A stretch of 37,218 nucleotides of DNA from Fuerstiella sp. (GTDB lineage: Bacteria > Planctomycetota > Planctomycetia > Planctomycetales > Planctomycetaceae). The translations under genes and the position numbers were made by a program. The notes below the pieces were generated by a model. That model did not search any database. It was given only the letters and a program-made list of their open reading frames with translations, and was not told the DNA's origin. Shown here piece by piece: positions 7,847-16,074 of this stretch (the first letter of the stretch is position 1; each line of letters begins with the position of its first letter). The DNA is taken from contig JAQWOH010000054.1 in the NCBI GenBank assembly GCA_029245955.1, forward strand, positions 1-37,218, written 5' to 3'.

Positions 7847-10837
7847 ATGACAACATATCTCCTCCACATGACGCTTGTTGTTTGCGTGACATCCCATGCG
7901 CTCGCGCAGAATCCTTTGTCTGTCTCCAAACCGGCGGTCGATAACTCTGTCGCCGCCGAATTGAAGTCGTTTACTTTGGCGGATGGCTACGAGGCAAACC
8001 TGTTTGCGGACGAAACCAATGGCGTGGCCAATCCGGTCTGTATGTCGTGGGATCCGGCTGGGAGGTTGTGGGTGCTCTGCACCCGGGCTTATCCGCAAGC
8101 GAAACCGGTCGATAAACCGGACGACAAGCTGCTGATACTCGCCGACACGAACGGGGATGGCCGAGCCGATAAGACGACCGTCTTCGCCGACGGCTTGAAC
8201 ATGCCGACCGGCTTCGCGCTGGGGCACGGCGGAGCCTACATCGGTCAGGGAAACGATCTGCTGCATTTGGAGGACACCGACGGCGACGACAAAGCCGACA
8301 CGCGCCGCGTGCTGTTGACCGGCTTTGGAACCGGCGACACCCATCAGAACATCAATTCGTTCACATGGAGCCCTGGCGGAGAGTTGTTTTTCTGTCAGGG
8401 GCTGCATTCGTTTTCGCGAGTCGAAACACCCTGGGGAATTCGCCGCCTGGACGAACACGGTTCGTGGCGGTTGCGACCGCGGCGACTGCAGCTTCATGGT
8501 TTTCGTCGGTCGGGCGGTGACGGTAACCCGTGGGGAATCGCCTTTGGAAACTGGGGCGAGCCGTTTGTCAAAGGAAACGGTCAAGGCGTTTTCGAGTTGT
8601 TGCCCGGCATGGTGAGTACGGATCGTATCGCCAGTTTTTGGGGACGTGAGATGAGAATCGGACAGACACAGGTCAAGTCGATGATCATCGAGCTGGCTGA
8701 GTCGCCGCACCTGCCCGATGGCATGCAGGGTGAGATGCTGATCGCAGGCTACTTCGCTCGCGATGTGAATCGCTTTCAATGGGAGCCGGACGACTCTGGT
8801 CATCGGCTGAAGCCGCAACCCAACCTGATGATGTCGTCACACAACGCGTTTCGCCCGGTGGATATCCGCATTGGGCCCGACGGAGCGATCTACATCGCCG
8901 ACTGGTTCAATCCGATCATCGGTCACTATCAGGCGTCTTTTCGGCATCCTGATCGTGACAAGACACACGGTCGCATCTGGCGAATCACGGCAAGAGGTCG
9001 CGCGCTGGCGAAGGCGCCCGATCTGTCCAAGATGAGCGCCGCCGAACTATGCGAGCAACTGAAATCCGATTGGCGCTACGTCCGCTATCAAGCCAAACGC
9101 CGACTGGCGGATATGCCGAAGAACGAGGCCATTGCGGCCGTTACCAGATGGATTGGCAGCCTTGATCAAAGCGATACGAAACTGGAACATCGTCTTTACG
9201 AAGCGATTGGCGTTTTCGAGTCACACGAGTCAGTCAATCGTCCCTTGCTGGAACGCTTGCTCAAAGCAACGGACTATCGAGCGCGAGCATACGCAACGCG
9301 CGTTGCGGGCCGTTGGCACGATCAGCTCGAAGAGCCACTTGATTTGCTAAGACGCAGTATCACCGACGAACACGCTCGAGTGCGGTTGGAGGCCATTGTT
9401 GCCTGTAGCGATATCCCTACAGCGGACTCGATGGCCGTCGCCGCGAAAGCCGTTGACCGTGCCACGGATCGTTTTACCAACCACGCCCTCACACAGACCG
9501 TCCACGCGTTGGCTCCCCATTGGCGACCCGCGCTGAATCAGGGGGAACTTGCCTTCGACAATCCGGCGGGATTGATCTACGTCTTGCAGGCGTATGGCGG
9601 GAAGGATGTTGCTGGGCAGGTCCGTGGTCTCATCCAATCCAATGAGATTTCGACAAACGGGCTTCGCCAGCTTCTACAATTGCTCGCTCGCGTCGGCAAT
9701 GTCGATGACCTGCAGAACGTTTTCAATTACGCGCAGCGTGATCCAGAATTACTGACGTCGCTCCCGGCAATCGCTGAAGCACGTCGACTTCCGCCATCGG
9801 GTGCTGTGCACAGAGAGCTGGAAGTGTTGTTGAAACACGAAAACGCCAATGTTCGCTCATCAGCCGCCCGCCTTTCCGGCATATGGCAACAACGGCAACT
9901 TATTCCGATGCTACAGCCGATTGTTGACAGCATAGATGATGATCAGGTTCGAGCCGCTGCGATCCACTCCCTCGCCGAACTTGCGCCCGATTCGGCAGTC
10001 AAAACATTCCAACCGTTCATCGCACCCGAACATTCTCCCCGGATATATCTCGCCGCTCTTGAAGCCGTTGCTCGACAGGACATCAGTTCAGCAGCTATCG
10101 CCGGACTAAGACTATTGACCGAGCTCGAAGATGCAAAACTGTATGGCCCAGTGCTCAGCAAGATCATGAACCGTCGCGGTGCCGCGGAAGCTGTTGCCGC
10201 CGCATTGAAAGAGGCCGACGTCTCAGCCGACGATGCGAAACTAATTAGTCGTTGGCTCAGCGCCGCCGGTCACGACGATGCGGACCTTGTCAACGCAATG
10301 AAGGCCCTCATGGGAATCAAACTCGGACAGACAGTTCCGTACGACCTAGCGCTGGTGCGAGCGCTCGCCGAAGAAGTCCTCCTATCCGGCGACGCAACCG
10401 CGGGCAAGCAGGTTTTTCTGTCGTCACTGGCAAATTGCACGGCGTGCCACCGAGTTCAAAACGTAACGACTTCTGTGGATCCCTTTCCGAAGGGGCCGGA
10501 CCTGACGGCAGTCGCAGCCGGCCTGCAACTGGAATTGATTGTCGAATCAGTCATCTGGCCAAAGCGTCAGATCAAAGAGGGCTTCGAAATGACTACAGTC
10601 CTCACCGACGATGGTCGAGCACTCTCGGGCTATCTGACCTCAGAAAACAACGGTACGGTTGGCCTGCGCGACCTCGCGACAGGCAAGGTTCGCCACATCC
10701 CCACCGAGACCATTGAAGAACGCGTCAACAAAGGCACCGCCATGCCATCCGGCTTCACCAACTCTCTAACGCGCAAAGAACTCCGCGACCTCATTGCTTG
10801 GCTCGCCAGCCGCAAAGGAGTAGGCGTCGAGCCGTAA
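7847..10837 (+). CDS. PVC-type haem protein: beta-propeller, HEAT repeats, cytochrome c domain
   Basis: A 996-residue exported protein with a signal peptide at about 1-20 (cleavage near ALAQ). Residues ~40-375 form a beta-propeller of the sugar/aldehyde dehydrogenase-like type, with the recurring DTNGDGRADK and DTDGDDKADT loops and RPVDIRIGPDGAIYIADWFNP near its end. Residues ~400-810 are alpha-helical HEAT-type repeats. The C-terminal ~150 residues carry a class I cytochrome c with CTACH at 864-868 and the GYLTSENNGTVGLRD beta segment typical of the PVC haem-binding family. It is probably a periplasmic oxidoreductase passing electrons to its own haem; the substrate is unknown. It is the last gene of the cluster, 20 bases after the DUF1501 gene, and no U-tract terminator is evident after it. 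Confidence 0.93.
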   Translation: MTTYLLHMTLVVCVTSHALAQNPLSVSKPAVDNSVAAELKSFTLADGYEANLFADETNGVANPVCMSWDPAGRLWVLCTRAYPQAKPVDKPDDKLLILADTNGDGRADKTTVFADGLNMPTGFALGHGGAYIGQGNDLLHLEDTDGDDKADTRRVLLTGFGTGDTHQNINSFTWSPGGELFFCQGLHSFSRVETPWGIRRLDEHGSWRLRPRRLQLHGFRRSGGDGNPWGIAFGNWGEPFVKGNGQGVFELLPGMVSTDRIASFWGREMRIGQTQVKSMIIELAESPHLPDGMQGEMLIAGYFARDVNRFQWEPDDSGHRLKPQPNLMMSSHNAFRPVDIRIGPDGAIYIADWFNPIIGHYQASFRHPDRDKTHGRIWRITARGRALAKAPDLSKMSAAELCEQLKSDWRYVRYQAKRRLADMPKNEAIAAVTRWIGSLDQSDTKLEHRLYEAIGVFESHESVNRPLLERLLKATDYRARAYATRVAGRWHDQLEEPLDLLRRSITDEHARVRLEAIVACSDIPTADSMAVAAKAVDRATDRFTNHALTQTVHALAPHWRPALNQGELAFDNPAGLIYVLQAYGGKDVAGQVRGLIQSNEISTNGLRQLLQLLARVGNVDDLQNVFNYAQRDPELLTSLPAIAEARRLPPSGAVHRELEVLLKHENANVRSSAARLSGIWQQRQLIPMLQPIVDSIDDDQVRAAAIHSLAELAPDSAVKTFQPFIAPEHSPRIYLAALEAVARQDISSAAIAGLRLLTELEDAKLYGPVLSKIMNRRGAAEAVAAALKEADVSADDAKLISRWLSAAGHDDADLVNAMKALMGIKLGQTVPYDLALVRALAEEVLLSGDATAGKQVFLSSLANCTACHRVQNVTTSVDPFPKGPDLTAVAAGLQLELIVESVIWPKRQIKEGFEMTTVLTDDGRALSGYLTSENNGTVGLRDLATGKVRHIPTETIEERVNKGTAMPSGFTNSLTRKELRDLIAWLASRKGVGVEP

Positions 10838-11687
10838 CAGCCGATCAACATCTATACAGCAATGGAATGACTTCGAGAATCGCGGCTTGAAGCACGGCCT
10901 CATCATCGACCAATGCGGCGAGGATGAGACGGAACGCGATTCAGGCTAATGATCCCGCAATCTCTTCAGTACTGGAGTGACTCGTGCTTTGCTGACGCCA
11001 AGAAACCTTGTCAATTCGGCTCGCGTACTGACCTCGCCGGAGTCAATCAGCGACTGATAGTAGATTGCCAAACGCATTCGATCGCGTTTCGGCTTCACTG
11101 ATTCGGATTCGGCCCGCATCCGGTCCGAAATCGAGTTCCACTTGAACATTTCAATCTCCGGCAATCGACGTGACCTCCTGGTACGAAAGGCAAATAACTC
11201 AACAAAACCCCGGTTCGGATATCGACCGCCTCGTTGAACCGTAGGGAACTCGATCCAATGGGGTTTCGGTTAACAATCACGCAGCATCGAGTGCATAATC
11301 GCAGCTGGCTAGCCGCCGAATTCATCCCCGAAAAGTTCTAACCGTGTCTGGTTGCCCCCACTTGAAATCAGAACAGCTTGACGAATTGTCCTGTGGCGAG
11401 CTGTTTCTCATTGATTAGCGAGGCTTTACGCCGTTGAAAATCCATTACTAGCTGATGTTTCTGCGCCGACACTGTATGACTAGGCACATCGCATTGAAGC
11501 GAGAGCCCATGATCTAATCTCACAGAGTTGTGGCAGGTTATTCTCAGTAACTCAAACGTATTGTGACGCGGTTAAATAACGACGGTGTTTCTGACAGAGA
11601 GAGAGCCAGCGTCGCACGCCTGACCTTGCGTTGCTCCCGCAACAAACTAACCGACGGAACAATGGCCCCGTTCAACGGCTCGCCGAC
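10838..11687. other. Intergenic stretch of about 850 bases
   Basis: Between the PVC haem gene and the minus-strand hypothetical gene. It contains the HTH-like remnant listed separately at 10946-11269. The remaining ~400 bases (11273-11687) show no coding signal, RNA gene or strong hairpin on reading. Confidence 0.6.
10946..11269 (-). pseudogene. Small helix-turn-helix ORF, probably a 5'-decayed gene
   Basis: The frame ends at 10946 and is open back to a stop at 11270-11272 on the minus strand, about 107 codons, but has no ATG near its beginning. The first possible starts are weak, such as the TTG at 11164. The C-terminal part, RAELTRFLGVSKARVTPVLKR, is a convincing helix-turn-helix. It is preceded by a basic, alternating segment (KPKRDRMRLAIYY) of the sort seen in small HTH proteins beside recombinase or resolvase genes. 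The upstream segment, which has PHWIEFPTVQRGGR followed by an RTRRSRR run, is also protein-like, so the true N-terminus was probably lost. No recombinase domain is present. It is either a remnant of a mobile or recombinase-linked gene or a short gene using a non-ATG start. Confidence 0.45.
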
Positions 11688-12473
11688 TTACGGGTCTTCA
11701 CCGTCCTCAACGGCTTCTGTACGTTCATATCTGGCCCGGCCCTTTTCGTCGGAATACTCAATAATCAGTAGATTGTCGTCCATCCAGGTCACTCGGCACT
11801 CGTGGGTCTGACCTTGATGTAACAGCAGGATTTGGCCGTTGGCTACCCGCCATTTTCCTTCCTTGTCGGCCTCGGGAGCCGCGCCGCCAGGCCCGTAGGC
11901 CGCGAGCCGATAACGATCGTCGTCATCGAGTTGAAGCCGACTGCCGCAGGCAATCCAAGCGACTCCGGGCAGCCTGCAAGCATCGGACTCCCAGCGGCCT
12001 ACCAACTGGCCGCGTTGCACGTGCCAGCGCACGTCTCCCGCTTCCAGAAACCCGCGCAACCGCTCGTCAACCACCCGTCTCTCGAACGAGTCCGATTTGT
12101 GGATCTGCCAGGCACCGTCGCGCCGCACGAGCCAGAACAACAGCACTCGTTCGCCATCACGAGCATCGTCCAGCGCGCTGGTGACTACCGCCGCCGCTCG
12201 CTGGTTACCCAAGGACCGCTCGACGTGCACGCCCGTGTCACGTTTGGAAGGCAGAAGGACGTGCGCACGATGGTAGTCGGACCCAGTGGTCAGGGCTGAC
12301 GCCGCGTCGCGGTTGCCCGTACGATGCAGCTCAAGCCAGCGAGCGACGACGGCTCGCGGACCCTCGGCCGCTGCGGGGTCTTGGGGATGGTCATCCGCCA
12401 GCGTGGCGTCTGTCCATGAAATCGCAGTCAACAGGAACACGACAATACCGAGCGTAGTCGGGGAAGCGGGCAT
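11688..12473 (-). CDS. Hypothetical exported protein, possible NTF2-like domain
   Basis: A 261-residue protein of no recognised family, starting at the ATG ending at 12473 with a GGAG motif about 8 bases upstream. A clear signal peptide covers about 1-26 (hydrophobic VVFLLTAISW, cleavage after ATLA). Residues ~35-135 look like an alpha+beta NTF2-like fold: a VVARWLELHRTGNRDAASAL helix early, then VLLFWLVRRDGAWQIHKSD, the usual last-strand pattern of such domains. Residues ~145-255 are beta-rich, with Trp and Gly spaced as in small lipocalin-like or WD-like barrels. It stands alone on the minus strand between plus-strand genes and appears somewhat richer in G+C than its surroundings. Function is unknown, and the fold assignments are inference from pattern only. 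Confidence 0.7.
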   Translation of the reverse strand: MPASPTTLGIVVFLLTAISWTDATLADDHPQDPAAAEGPRAVVARWLELHRTGNRDAASALTTGSDYHRAHVLLPSKRDTGVHVERSLGNQRAAAVVTSALDDARDGERVLLFWLVRRDGAWQIHKSDSFERRVVDERLRGFLEAGDVRWHVQRGQLVGRWESDACRLPGVAWIACGSRLQLDDDDRYRLAAYGPGGAAPEADKEGKWRVANGQILLLHQGQTHECRVTWMDDNLLIIEYSDEKGRARYERTEAVEDGEDP

Positions 12474-12586
12474 GTGTGGGCTCCGTTTAAAGATCTATCA
12501 TGCGTCTGGTGACAGGACGGCTCAAATCTCAAGCGACTCAGGCTGTGGAATGGTTCCGACGAATTCGGAAGAATCGAGGGAATCCC

Positions 12587-12737
12587 TGGGAACCCATACC
12601 ATTGATGAAGCACCAAATCCGTGCCATCGATCCGGCCAAGTTTCCGGGAATTGGCTCCGAATTGACCCGCCGCGGTTGAACGGACAAAATCGACCAAATC
12701 GCTGAGCGAAGAATCGACCCTTTGATGGTTCTGCTCC
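12587..12737. repeat. 151-bp intergenic repeat, copy A1
   Basis: First of two tandem copies. Three anchor words mark the unit: CATAC at 12595, AAATCCGTG at 12615 and GCTGAGCGAA at 12701. Spacings are 20 and 86 bases. The same words recur exactly 151 bases later in A2 and at matching spacing near 15800 and 28300. Boundaries are approximate. This copy is more diverged than A2 between the anchors. Confidence 0.75.
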
Positions 12738-12888
12738 TGGCAAGTCATACGTTTTATAACGCACGAAATCCGTGTCATCTGGTCCGTACGTTTTCTGCGA
12801 ATCGGACGACCGCAGCCCCGGCGCGGCCGACCATGCAAAATCGGTCAAAGTGCTGAGCGAAGAAATCAACGTATTCTGCGACAGAGTC
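12738..12888. repeat. 151-bp intergenic repeat, copy A2
   Basis: Second tandem copy, with anchors CATAC at 12746, AAATCCGTG at 12766 and GCTGAGCGAA at 12852, each 151 bases after its equivalent in A1. The block GAAATCCGTGTCATCTGGTC is shared exactly with copy B near 15818. A period of 151 is not a multiple of three, which argues against a protein-coding repeat. Confidence 0.8.
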
Positions 12889-13009
12889 GCCCGCCGCAAC
12901 TTTCAAATCTGACTGTGTTGTTCACCTTGTCCGAAAGTTTGCATTGAGTTGTGTGCAGGCCGCAGGGATCCGTTGCGTCACCAGAGTGCCGACGGTAGTG
13001 TGGCGGACC

Positions 13010-13648
13010 ATGTTCCAATTGCCCCGATTACTCCGTCCCGGCCAGAACCGTCGCGGCCTGTTTAGTATGCTCACGCTGCTGGCATACGCCGTTACGGCAG
13101 TGGGCGTGCCAATGGGAGGCAATCAAGGGGTACCGAGTACTGAGTGTAGATGCAGTAATGACCTCAAATCTTCCGGGGAGTGCTGTTGCAGAAAGGCGGT
13201 CTCCGTCATTGCCGAAAGCCAAAGCAGGCACTTGGGCCTCGGCTCGGGCCGGTCGCGTTGTGTCAGAAACGCCGCACAATCTCACCGCAGGAAGAGCCGT
13301 GCGGTGAAGGCCTGTTGTTCATCGAAGAATTCTGAACTTCAGCCAACGAACACCAATTCGTGTTGTGTACCGGGGGAACGGCTGCATTGTACGCCGTCGG
13401 GTGAGCCAGTAGCGAATTCCGACCATAACGCGGATGCAGACGTACCCAGTTATCCGACGATTGCTCCGTGCACGTGCGGAAATGAGTCGTCCGTCGGCCT
13501 CATGTGCAATACCGATCCGCGACTGCCGGGAGATTCGGTGCGTGTTCTTCCTGGCGAGGATTGGCAAAAGAAATGGGAGTTTGTTTGCGAATTCCCTCTC
13601 GATGATCCCATCGCTCCTGAAACTCCTCCTCCGCAAGTGGCCGCCTAG
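13010..13648 (+). CDS. Cysteine-rich exported or membrane-anchored protein
   Basis: A 212-residue protein from the first ATG in frame (13010); the frame is open further upstream from a TTG at 12944, and an ATG at 13067 would also keep the hydrophobic segment. A short basic region is followed by a hydrophobic signal or anchor (LFSMLTLLAYAVTAVGVPM). The mature part has 15 cysteines, many in clusters: CRC, then ECCC ten residues on, then CC, SCC and CTC. A CxC...CCC arrangement soon after the signal is reminiscent of uncharacterised planctomycete proteins and would suit metal or cluster binding or a disulfide-tied exported protein. No named domain is recognised. It ends about 90 bases before the DUF1559 gene, so the two may be cotranscribed. 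Confidence 0.65.
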   Translation: MFQLPRLLRPGQNRRGLFSMLTLLAYAVTAVGVPMGGNQGVPSTECRCSNDLKSSGECCCRKAVSVIAESQSRHLGLGSGRSRCVRNAAQSHRRKSRAVKACCSSKNSELQPTNTNSCCVPGERLHCTPSGEPVANSDHNADADVPSYPTIAPCTCGNESSVGLMCNTDPRLPGDSVRVLPGEDWQKKWEFVCEFPLDDPIAPETPPPQVAA

Positions 13649-13738
13649 TTCTGCTGGTGGTTCCGTCTGGCAGGGCACGTCCTGTTCAGTGACGGAGTGT
13701 ATGCACTTCCTGATTCGCGAAGATGAGGAGTTTCATCG

Positions 13739-14725
13739 ATGCATTCTGTACGAATTCTCCGCGCGCGTCGTTCGCACGGTTTCACTTTGATCGAGCTGCT
13801 CGTGGTGATCGCGATTATCGCGATTCTGATCGCTCTGCTGCTGCCCGCCGTGCAGCAGGCCCGCGAAGCCGCGCGCCGGATCCAGTGCCGCAATAATCTC
13901 AAACAGATCGGTTTGGCGCTGCACAACTATCAGTCCACCCTGACGGTCTTTCCACCAGGGAGACTCGACTTCCCCTATGTCTATTCGCCTCAGGCCTACC
14001 TGCTCCCGTACCTCGAGCAGACGAATCTGGAGGGCCTGATTGACTACGACGTGAAGTTTTTTGGCGCCGACGCACCAACATGGCCCAATGCGGTGGCGGC
14101 GAGGACATGGGTTCCGGTTTACACATGCCCAAGTGACGGAGAGGGAGTACCTGGCTCCGAGTTTGGAGCGACAAGCTACGTGGGCAACGTTGGCAGCGGA
14201 CTGGTGGACAACGGTCGTCTGACAACATTCGGTGTATCCGGGCCACGTCCGGATGGCGTATTCTTTGAGGGGTCAAAGATTAGTTTCCGAGACCTCACGG
14301 ATGGAAGTTCGAATACTGCCGCCTTCAGCGAAATGCTCCTGGGCAGCGGCATTGCTTCACCGTCCGGCAGCTCGCCCGCAGACCCTCAACGGGAACTACT
14401 ACTCCTTCCCGGCGGCCCGCCCACGACTGAGGGAACCTGCACACCTGGCGGTGGAGCCTGGTGGGCAGATCGCGGCGTCCGCTGGATGCAGGGATCCTAC
14501 GGATACGCTCTATACAATCATTTTTACGGCCCCAATTCTTCAACATATGACTGCAACAATCAATTCCGGACGCATGGCCTGACGTCAGCGCGGAGTACCC
14601 ACGCGGGTGGAGTCACCGTGCTGCTCTGTGACGGTAGTGCTCGCTTTATCGGTGAGAATATCGACCTCGACAACTGGCGAGCGCTGGCAACTCGCAGCGG
14701 TGGGGAGGTCATTGGGGAATTCTGA
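13739..14725 (+). CDS. DUF1559 domain protein with type II/IV pilin-like N-terminus
   Basis: A 328-residue protein. An AGGAG Shine-Dalgarno at 13726-13730 is well placed for the ATG at 13739. Residues ~12-40 are a prepilin/pseudopilin methylation site and helix: a basic leader, then G|FTLIELLVVIAIIAILIALLLPAV with the conserved Glu at +5. The segment RIQCRNNLKQIGLALHNY at about 48-65 and the closing block H-AGG-VLLCDGSARF-I are diagnostic of DUF1559 (SBP_bac_10), a family present in many copies per planctomycete genome. Such proteins are thought to be secreted or surface-exposed through a type II secretion-like pathway; individual roles are unknown. A DUF4198 gene follows in the same orientation. 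Confidence 0.95.
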   Translation: MHSVRILRARRSHGFTLIELLVVIAIIAILIALLLPAVQQAREAARRIQCRNNLKQIGLALHNYQSTLTVFPPGRLDFPYVYSPQAYLLPYLEQTNLEGLIDYDVKFFGADAPTWPNAVAARTWVPVYTCPSDGEGVPGSEFGATSYVGNVGSGLVDNGRLTTFGVSGPRPDGVFFEGSKISFRDLTDGSSNTAAFSEMLLGSGIASPSGSSPADPQRELLLLPGGPPTTEGTCTPGGGAWWADRGVRWMQGSYGYALYNHFYGPNSSTYDCNNQFRTHGLTSARSTHAGGVTVLLCDGSARFIGENIDLDNWRALATRSGGEVIGEF

Positions 14726-14860
14726 CTAAGATTCCGCTGCTGATTGCTTGTTTTTATCAGCATTCCGAGTCGCCGACATCTCGTTTTCGCCGACAGGAAC
14801 GCGTCTTTCATCGCCGCAAATCATCGTGATGTGGTGCGAACACAAGAAAGGGACAATACA

Positions 14861-15652
14861 ATGATTCGGAACTGTCTGATTCTTCTGCTGGCGTCTGCTT
14901 CGTCAGCACTGGCTCATGATACATGGGTTGAAACCAACACGAACCTGATCCGTACCGGTGATGCCGTATACGTCGACCTGAAGCTCGGCAACCATGGAAA
15001 CGACCATCGCGATTTCAAGCTGGCCAGCAAAGTCGGCCTCAAAGGTTCAACACTCAGGATGTTGAGTCCGGAGGGAAAAAGCTACGACTTGAAAAGTGAA
15101 CTCGTCGATACAGGCTATGCCCCCAAAGAAGGGTACTGGACAACGAAATTCGTTCCAGCCCAGCCGGGATTGTACATGGTTGCTCATACGATGGATCAGG
15201 TCGTCAGTTACGCTCCCGTTCGATCGGTCAAGAGTGCCAAAACGTTTTTCGTTGTGAGTCCAACCCTTGACCGAGTCTCGCCGGACAACCCAGGCTTCAA
15301 TCGCCTGCTCGGGCATCCGTTTGAGCTTGTACCTGTAACGAGCCCTGTCACACCCATGGGCCCGGGCCAGCCGATTACCGTTCAATTGTTTTACAAAGGA
15401 AAGCCAATGGCCAACGCCCGCGTTTCTTTTATCCCGCGGGGACACCAGTTGAAGGAAGAATTCGATCCCGACTACGAGCGTAAAACGGACGCGAAGGGAC
15501 ATGCAGTTTTCACACCCACGACCGGAAACACTTATCTGGTGGTGGCGCACCATAAGGAGCCGGATGAGTCAGGCGACAACCATGAAAGCACGAAGTATTC
15601 CACTACGTTGACTGTTTTCGTTCCGGAAATCTGCCCTTGTTGTGGCGAATAG
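14861..15652 (+). CDS. DUF4198 family exported protein
   Basis: A 263-residue protein. The ATG at 14861 is chosen over an upstream in-frame start at 14744 because it begins a clean signal peptide (MIRNCLILLLASASSALA, cleaved before HDTWVETN) and follows an AAGAAAGGGA motif. The sequence then fits DUF4198: an immunoglobulin-like beta domain opening with HDTW, a second beta domain with PITVQLFYKGKPMANARVSF near 175, and TDAKGHAVFTPTTGNTYLVVAHH near 215. It ends in a CPCCGE tail that could bind metal. DUF4198 proteins are periplasmic and in other bacteria are associated with nickel/cobalt uptake; a metal role here is inference. It probably shares a transcript with the DUF1559 gene 135 bases upstream. 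Confidence 0.88.
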   Translation: MIRNCLILLLASASSALAHDTWVETNTNLIRTGDAVYVDLKLGNHGNDHRDFKLASKVGLKGSTLRMLSPEGKSYDLKSELVDTGYAPKEGYWTTKFVPAQPGLYMVAHTMDQVVSYAPVRSVKSAKTFFVVSPTLDRVSPDNPGFNRLLGHPFELVPVTSPVTPMGPGQPITVQLFYKGKPMANARVSFIPRGHQLKEEFDPDYERKTDAKGHAVFTPTTGNTYLVVAHHKEPDESGDNHESTKYSTTLTVFVPEICPCCGE

Positions 15653-15779
15653 ACCAGTGGGGACTAAGTTCGCCGGACCAGAGGTTCCTGCCGAACGCAT
15701 TCGCCGGAGCATCATCAGACTCAAGGAGTCTTACCTCGAGACCGTCGTCCGTCAACGTCCAATCAACCCACCGTTTGAT

Positions 15780-15930
15780 ACCACAGTTCCCGAATTCCCA
15801 TACGTTTGCTGACACACGAAATCCGTGTCATCTGGTCCATACGTTTTGTCGCAATCCGTCGTCATTGGGCGAGACATGCCTGACCGAGAAGAATCGTAAT
15901 ATTTGCTGAGCGAACAATTCAACGTTTTCT
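15780..15930. repeat. 151-bp intergenic repeat, copy B
   Basis: Single copy with anchors CATAC at 15799, AAATCCGTG at 15819 and GCTGAGCGAA at 15905, again 20 and 86 bases apart. The left end (ACCACAGTTCCCGAATTCCC) matches the left end of copy C near 28281 almost exactly. Upstream, ATCAACCCACCGT at 15762 recurs at 18133. Confidence 0.8.
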
Positions 15931-15938
15931 CCAACTCC

Positions 15939-15986
15939 GTGGTGCCAGTTGTAGTGCCGGTTGTAGTGCCAGTTGTCGTGCCGGTA
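15939..15986. repeat. 12-bp minisatellite, four units
   Basis: Four consecutive 12-base units of the form GTNGTGCCRGTW, starting at 15939, 15951, 15963 and 15975. On the minus strand they read as Thr-Gly-Thr-Thr repeats in a short open frame that has no other gene-like features. The array abuts the right end of repeat copy B. Confidence 0.85.
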
Positions 15987-16074
15987 GGTAACGAAAAGGT
16001 CAACTCATTGAAATGTCATAGTTGTTTCCGTAACGTTGGCAAAACGCAATAACTCAGGGTTTGGAACAGACAGA

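Larger units (their letters stand above)
12474..13009. other. Intergenic stretch with tandem repeat copies
   Basis: About 535 bases between the divergently oriented hypothetical gene and the Cys-rich gene. Most of it is taken up by repeat copies A1 and A2, listed separately. Open frames across the repeats on the minus strand are by-products of the repeat sequence. Confidence 0.7.

Noticed and set aside
7736..8818. A 360-codon minus-strand open frame
   Set aside because: It lies antisense to the DUF1501 3' end and the PVC haem gene, whose protein sequences are clearly conserved; it has no domain, no leader and is a by-product of codon bias.
12428..12899. Overlapping minus-strand ORFs of 125-136 codons across the tandem repeats
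   Set aside because: They are generated by the 151-bp repeat copies. The period is not a multiple of three, so the repeated segments fall in different frames, and no start signal is seen.
15939..15986. Possible CRISPR-like array
   Set aside because: Units are 12 bases and contiguous with no spacers, and no cas genes are present; it is a minisatellite.
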